The translations under genes and the position numbers were made by a program. Shown here piece by piece: positions 61,001 through 64,000 of a DNA stretch of 64,000 nucleotides. The notes beneath the pieces were generated by a model, which saw only the letters and a program-made list of their open reading frames with translations, searched no databases and had not been told where the DNA came from. This DNA is from Acanthaster planci. Its lineage: Eukaryota > Echinodermata > Asteroidea > Valvatida > Acanthasteridae. The stretch lies in assembly GCF_001949145.1 (NCBI RefSeq), contig NW_019091513.1:187623-251622 (forward strand), written 5' to 3'. Position 1 is the first letter of the stretch. Each line of letters begins with the position of its first letter.

Positions 61001-63670
61001 CGTATGTGTAAGCAAGGTGTGATGTCGTTGTATACAGGTCAGTGGAAAAGCATACTTAACAATTTTTAAAGCTATTATAAAATCCCATCTTAGTCCACCT
61101 TTGATTTCTCATCAGAAAGACAAAATTAGATTACACAAAACAAGCTCATTGCCAGTACGACAATAAATGGATCACACAACCAAAATCATCTGCCTTAACA
61201 TGCATCAATTTCTCCTAACACTTCAAACTACCAGAGATGTTATACCAAGATAAAATTTTTGTGACTAATTTTCCATCTGTGAAAAGCATTGGAATACAGG
61301 CAATTCACAATAGTGCGCCACCAAGACTTTGCAACGTGCTGGCCACTCATAACGAGCAAAATTTGTCGATCCCTAATTCCAAACGCGCACGGGGTTGACA
61401 AATTTCGCGCATTGTGATTGGCCAACGCGTTGCAAACTCTTGGTGGCGCACTATTGTGAAACGGCCATATTGAAAAGTACTTACATATTCTGGTGTTATT
61501 TGTGAACTTATGTCCATATCCCCAACTGCAATGATCAACTGACCATCACTGTTGAGTACACAGGAGTAAGTTGCTGTGGAGTATCGGTCTAGAACAGATA
61601 TGCATGATGTATCCTGAAATCAAACAATGATATGAGAAATGTTGAACTGGTTTAGCCCTTTGGGAACAGTGAAGTAACTTTTGATAATGAAAACACATTC
61701 ATCTCTCTTATCTCAAAAACAATTACAAAGAGGACTTCATCAACCAACATTGTTGAAACAAAATTAAAGGATAATTAAAGCCAATCTTCTGGAAAATGCC
61801 CACATTACACCCAGCAGTAAAAACTGCATGAGGGACTGATGTACAAAACATTACATTACTGTAATAGGCCAAGATACAATCCACTTCCAGGAAAATGCAA
61901 CACAAGACTTGTTGAATCATAGAACATTCCACGATCCAAACTATCACAAATAAAACAGAATCATACTGACTACCTACCATATGTGAGGAGAGACTCAATA
62001 ACATGTCGCCCTGACTATCACGACCGATGGCTGACAAAAACAGAGGAGAAGCACCAAGACGAGTCATACAGTCTGCCACATTGCGTCCAACACCGCCTAG
62101 AGAGACATTTATACTACCAGGATTCGTCCCATCACCATACTATGGTAACCAAGAAAAGGAATCAATCGGCTAAATCCAGGCCATATACCTACCACTGTAC
62201 CACACATCAGCAAAGTTTCATTGCATACCAGAAAACGTCTGTCCTACATCACCTGTCATTAAAAGTACTTTTGGTTATATCACAAGAAGTAGAAAAGTAA
62301 AAATAAGACTTACGTCCTTTGCAAGATAATTAAAATAAATGGATTACTGTAAGCTTTCCTGCCAAATGTGAGATTCAGAGGGTGTGGTGCTCTGTAGCAA
62401 GCATGCCCTGTACATAGGGCTAGGCAATGCACGTGGTGTAAATGAGATTATATCCAAGAACATAGTGCATGGGGCAAACTGCTGAGTTGATAGACTTGGC
62501 GCTTGAGTGTCTACACTGATGAGATTTGTATACAAAAACAAATATAAAGCGGACTAACGGATTCATGTACATGAGTGTAAACAGCCCCCTTCCAATACAA
62601 GCAAAGTGATTACTATTATCTCTTGGCTTCTGATTGACGACATCAGGTCAACGTTACTTCCACCTATGACAACTGGCCTCCCCTGTCTTTTGCCATCTTG
62701 AGTGGTTGCATGCCTATGCTTGGTGCGTCTGTTGTGAGCCTTTTGGTTCCGTATGTAGGAGAGTTCCAGGGCTATCTTGCTGCCAATGTCTGCATTATTC
62801 TTTATGAGTGCAATATCTGGCAGAGGTCTGTTAAGGTTACAGACTCCATCAGGAACTGGGATTGATAAAGGACTCGTAACAACATCTTTTGATCATACTG
62901 GTGTTATAACGAAAGCCAAAAGGTATTCTTCAAAGTGAAACATATTATCAAAATATCATGACAAAAACTAAATGATAGAACAGCATTATGCCTTCCAATA
63001 AATCATTAACATAAAAGCTCAGAAATTACATATAATTGTTGTACATATACGTATCACAATATCAATATTTTTTAGGAATGTTGGCTTTGTAAGGATACTA
63101 GCTTTCAGTGAGTCGCCTTTGGTAATCTGGTTGACTCTTTCCAGAATGTACGGTGTCACGTCCTTGCCCTGTATGCCTTTATCACTACGAAAACAGTATC
63201 AGCCAATGAACAAAACTGTATCCAGGTGCAAGTGCTCTCACTCTATGTAAACTTTCAGGTTCGACATATCTTCTGAATGCAACACGAGCACAAACTGGGC
63301 AGGGGCCAGGCTCATAAAATGACGGAGAGGAGTCTACAAAAATTCTAAACAAGCTTTGTTTTGTTTTTCCTTGTTTTCCGCATGGAATTGGACATAGTGA
63401 CCTTGGAAACCTACCAGTTTAGCTCCAGCAAAATCACTTTCCATTCTTTCGATTGTTGTGATTAATATAAAATTTTCATCACTTGGTTACTCTTCCTTAC
63501 GTCAGGGTCACTGAATGCGAATCAAGAATCAAATCTATCATGTCTATACCTTGCTTCCTGTAATACAGTCTTAATAGCTTCTTCAATAGCTTGGCCTTCC
63601 GCTGCAAGATCAGCTGGTATTGGCACACCAATCAGTATGCCACTACCTAACTCCAAAGATAAATTGTAAT
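55004..63670 (-). CDS. bifunctional pseudouridine-5'-phosphate glycosidase / PfkB pseudouridine kinase (3' ten exons, 5' part outside window)
   Basis: The PsuG domain splits pseudouridine 5'-phosphate to uracil and ribose 5-phosphate. The PfkB domain phosphorylates pseudouridine. Exons: 63550-63670, 63099-63184, 62614-62816, 61978-62139, 61485-61613, 60310-60424, 58655-58801, 57948-58111, 55824-55906, 55004-55181 (ends in TAG). All phases agree and give 461 residues. PsuG C-terminal marks are LELGSGILIGVPIPADLA, KDVTPYILERVNQITKGDSL and IALIKNNADIGSKIA. A basic linker (HNRRTKHRHATTQDGKRQ) leads into the kinase. Kinase marks are RPVVIGGSNVDL, SLGGVGRNVADCMTRLGAS, IAVGDMDI, LVCIDGNIP, WYEPT, CVVVTLGEDGVLV and the catalytic VSGAGD. 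Exon 57948-58111 uses an AAG acceptor, less usual than CAG/TAG. The N-terminal two thirds of PsuG is expected right of 64000. Confidence 0.94.
56856..57029. mobile_element. foldback MITE family A, copy 3
   Basis: The left end is AATACGGCCGTTTCACAATA and the right end GTGAATCGCCGTATT, with inner arms GTTTGCAAGGCGTTGGCC / GGCCAACGCGTTGCAAAC. It lies in an intron of the pseudouridine enzyme gene. Confidence 0.9.
59389..60037. mobile_element. TIR element with TAAAGCCGTGTTCCCATTGG ends and internal copies of the end
   Basis: The left end TAAAGCCGTGTTCCCATTGG is exactly inverted at the right as CCAATGGGAACACGGCTTTA. Degenerate internal copies (CAGTGGGAACACA near 59461, GTCCAATGGGAACAG near 59588) suggest composite growth. 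It lies in an intron of the pseudouridine enzyme gene. Confidence 0.8.
61293..61471. mobile_element. foldback MITE family A, copy 4
   Basis: The left end is AATACAGGCAATTCACAATA and the right end TGTGAAACGGCCATATT, with the same inner arms. It lies in the intron immediately downstream (in the gene sense) of exon 61485-61613, only 14 bases from the splice donor. Confidence 0.9.
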
Positions 63671-64000
63671 CTGCCACAAGAGAAAATAAGATCACAAAGA
63701 TGATTATGATCACGAAGTTGAATGACTGAATATCACACATGTGCAATATCTTCATGGTATATCATCTCCAGCATTTATCACATACTGCAACATTATGTTG
63801 TTTTGTACAGGAAATAAACATTTTCATTCACAGCAGTTGCTGGACTCATAGATAAAAATCCCTTCACACACGCTCAAACTGAAATCTATGAGAAAACTTT
63901 CCATTGAATCATTTCAAAATCACAACGGTTGAGACTTTTCAACCACCACTTGACGTCTCCTCATTAGATTCTAGAAATTCCTAAACGTATGCGCCTAATG
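63671..64000. other. intron sequence at right edge
   Basis: It follows the acceptor of the first visible exon of the pseudouridine enzyme. No PsuG exon is recognisable here. Confidence 0.55.

Noticed and set aside
1-64000. CRISPR arrays, operons, phage or plasmid features
   Set aside because: Exon-intron genes throughout and no regularly spaced repeats with unique spacers. The sequence is animal nuclear DNA.

Overview
The window looks like draft nuclear genome sequence from a marine invertebrate animal. The genes are split into many short exons (57 to 250 bases, one of 985) with GT-AG introns of roughly 0.3 to 2.5 kb. There are N-gaps and a high density of short inverted-repeat elements. The run acatgtacatgt recurs often, which I associate loosely with echinoderm-like genomes. 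I would not name a genus. Five protein-coding genes can be read exon by exon with reading phase conserved at every junction.

Left to right: (1) the 5' half of CAND1, minus strand, 16 coding exons (16813 down to 260), running off the left edge. (2) A transposon-rich interval, about 17.1-24.4 kb, holding a foldback MITE, the 3' end of a LINE and a broken BEL/Pao retroelement. (3) A complete seven-exon plus-strand gene (25164-32477) coding for an 838-residue protein with a FAR1-like zinc-binding region, a MULE transposase-like domain and a SWIM zinc finger. (4) A ~2 kb sequence present twice side by side (33274-35510 and 35512-37312). The copies are divided by a single N and closed by an N-gap, and look like two alleles placed in tandem by the assembler. 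(5) Complete ketohexokinase (KHK), minus strand, seven exons (44990 to 38621, 309 residues). (6) ABT1/ESF2-like ribosome-biogenesis factor, plus strand, two exons (49676-51248, 243 residues). (7) The 3' ten exons of a bifunctional pseudouridine catabolism enzyme (PsuG glycosidase fused to a PfkB kinase), minus strand, from 63670 to 55004. Its N-terminal exons lie beyond the right edge.

Intergenic DNA and introns are packed with non-autonomous DNA transposons. I see four copies of a near-perfect foldback palindrome, four TTAA-flanked elements with CCCT/CCMCTT-type ends (piggyBac-like), two copies of a GTTACGCCCC-ended element, and several single-copy hairpin or TIR elements. There is no operon or prokaryote-type system here. 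The genes have unrelated housekeeping or metabolic roles, except that KHK and the pseudouridine kinase domain belong to the same PfkB fold family and lie 10 kb apart on the same strand with ABT1 between them. The least ordinary item is the intact, multi-intron MULE/SWIM gene, which has the marks of a domesticated transposase.
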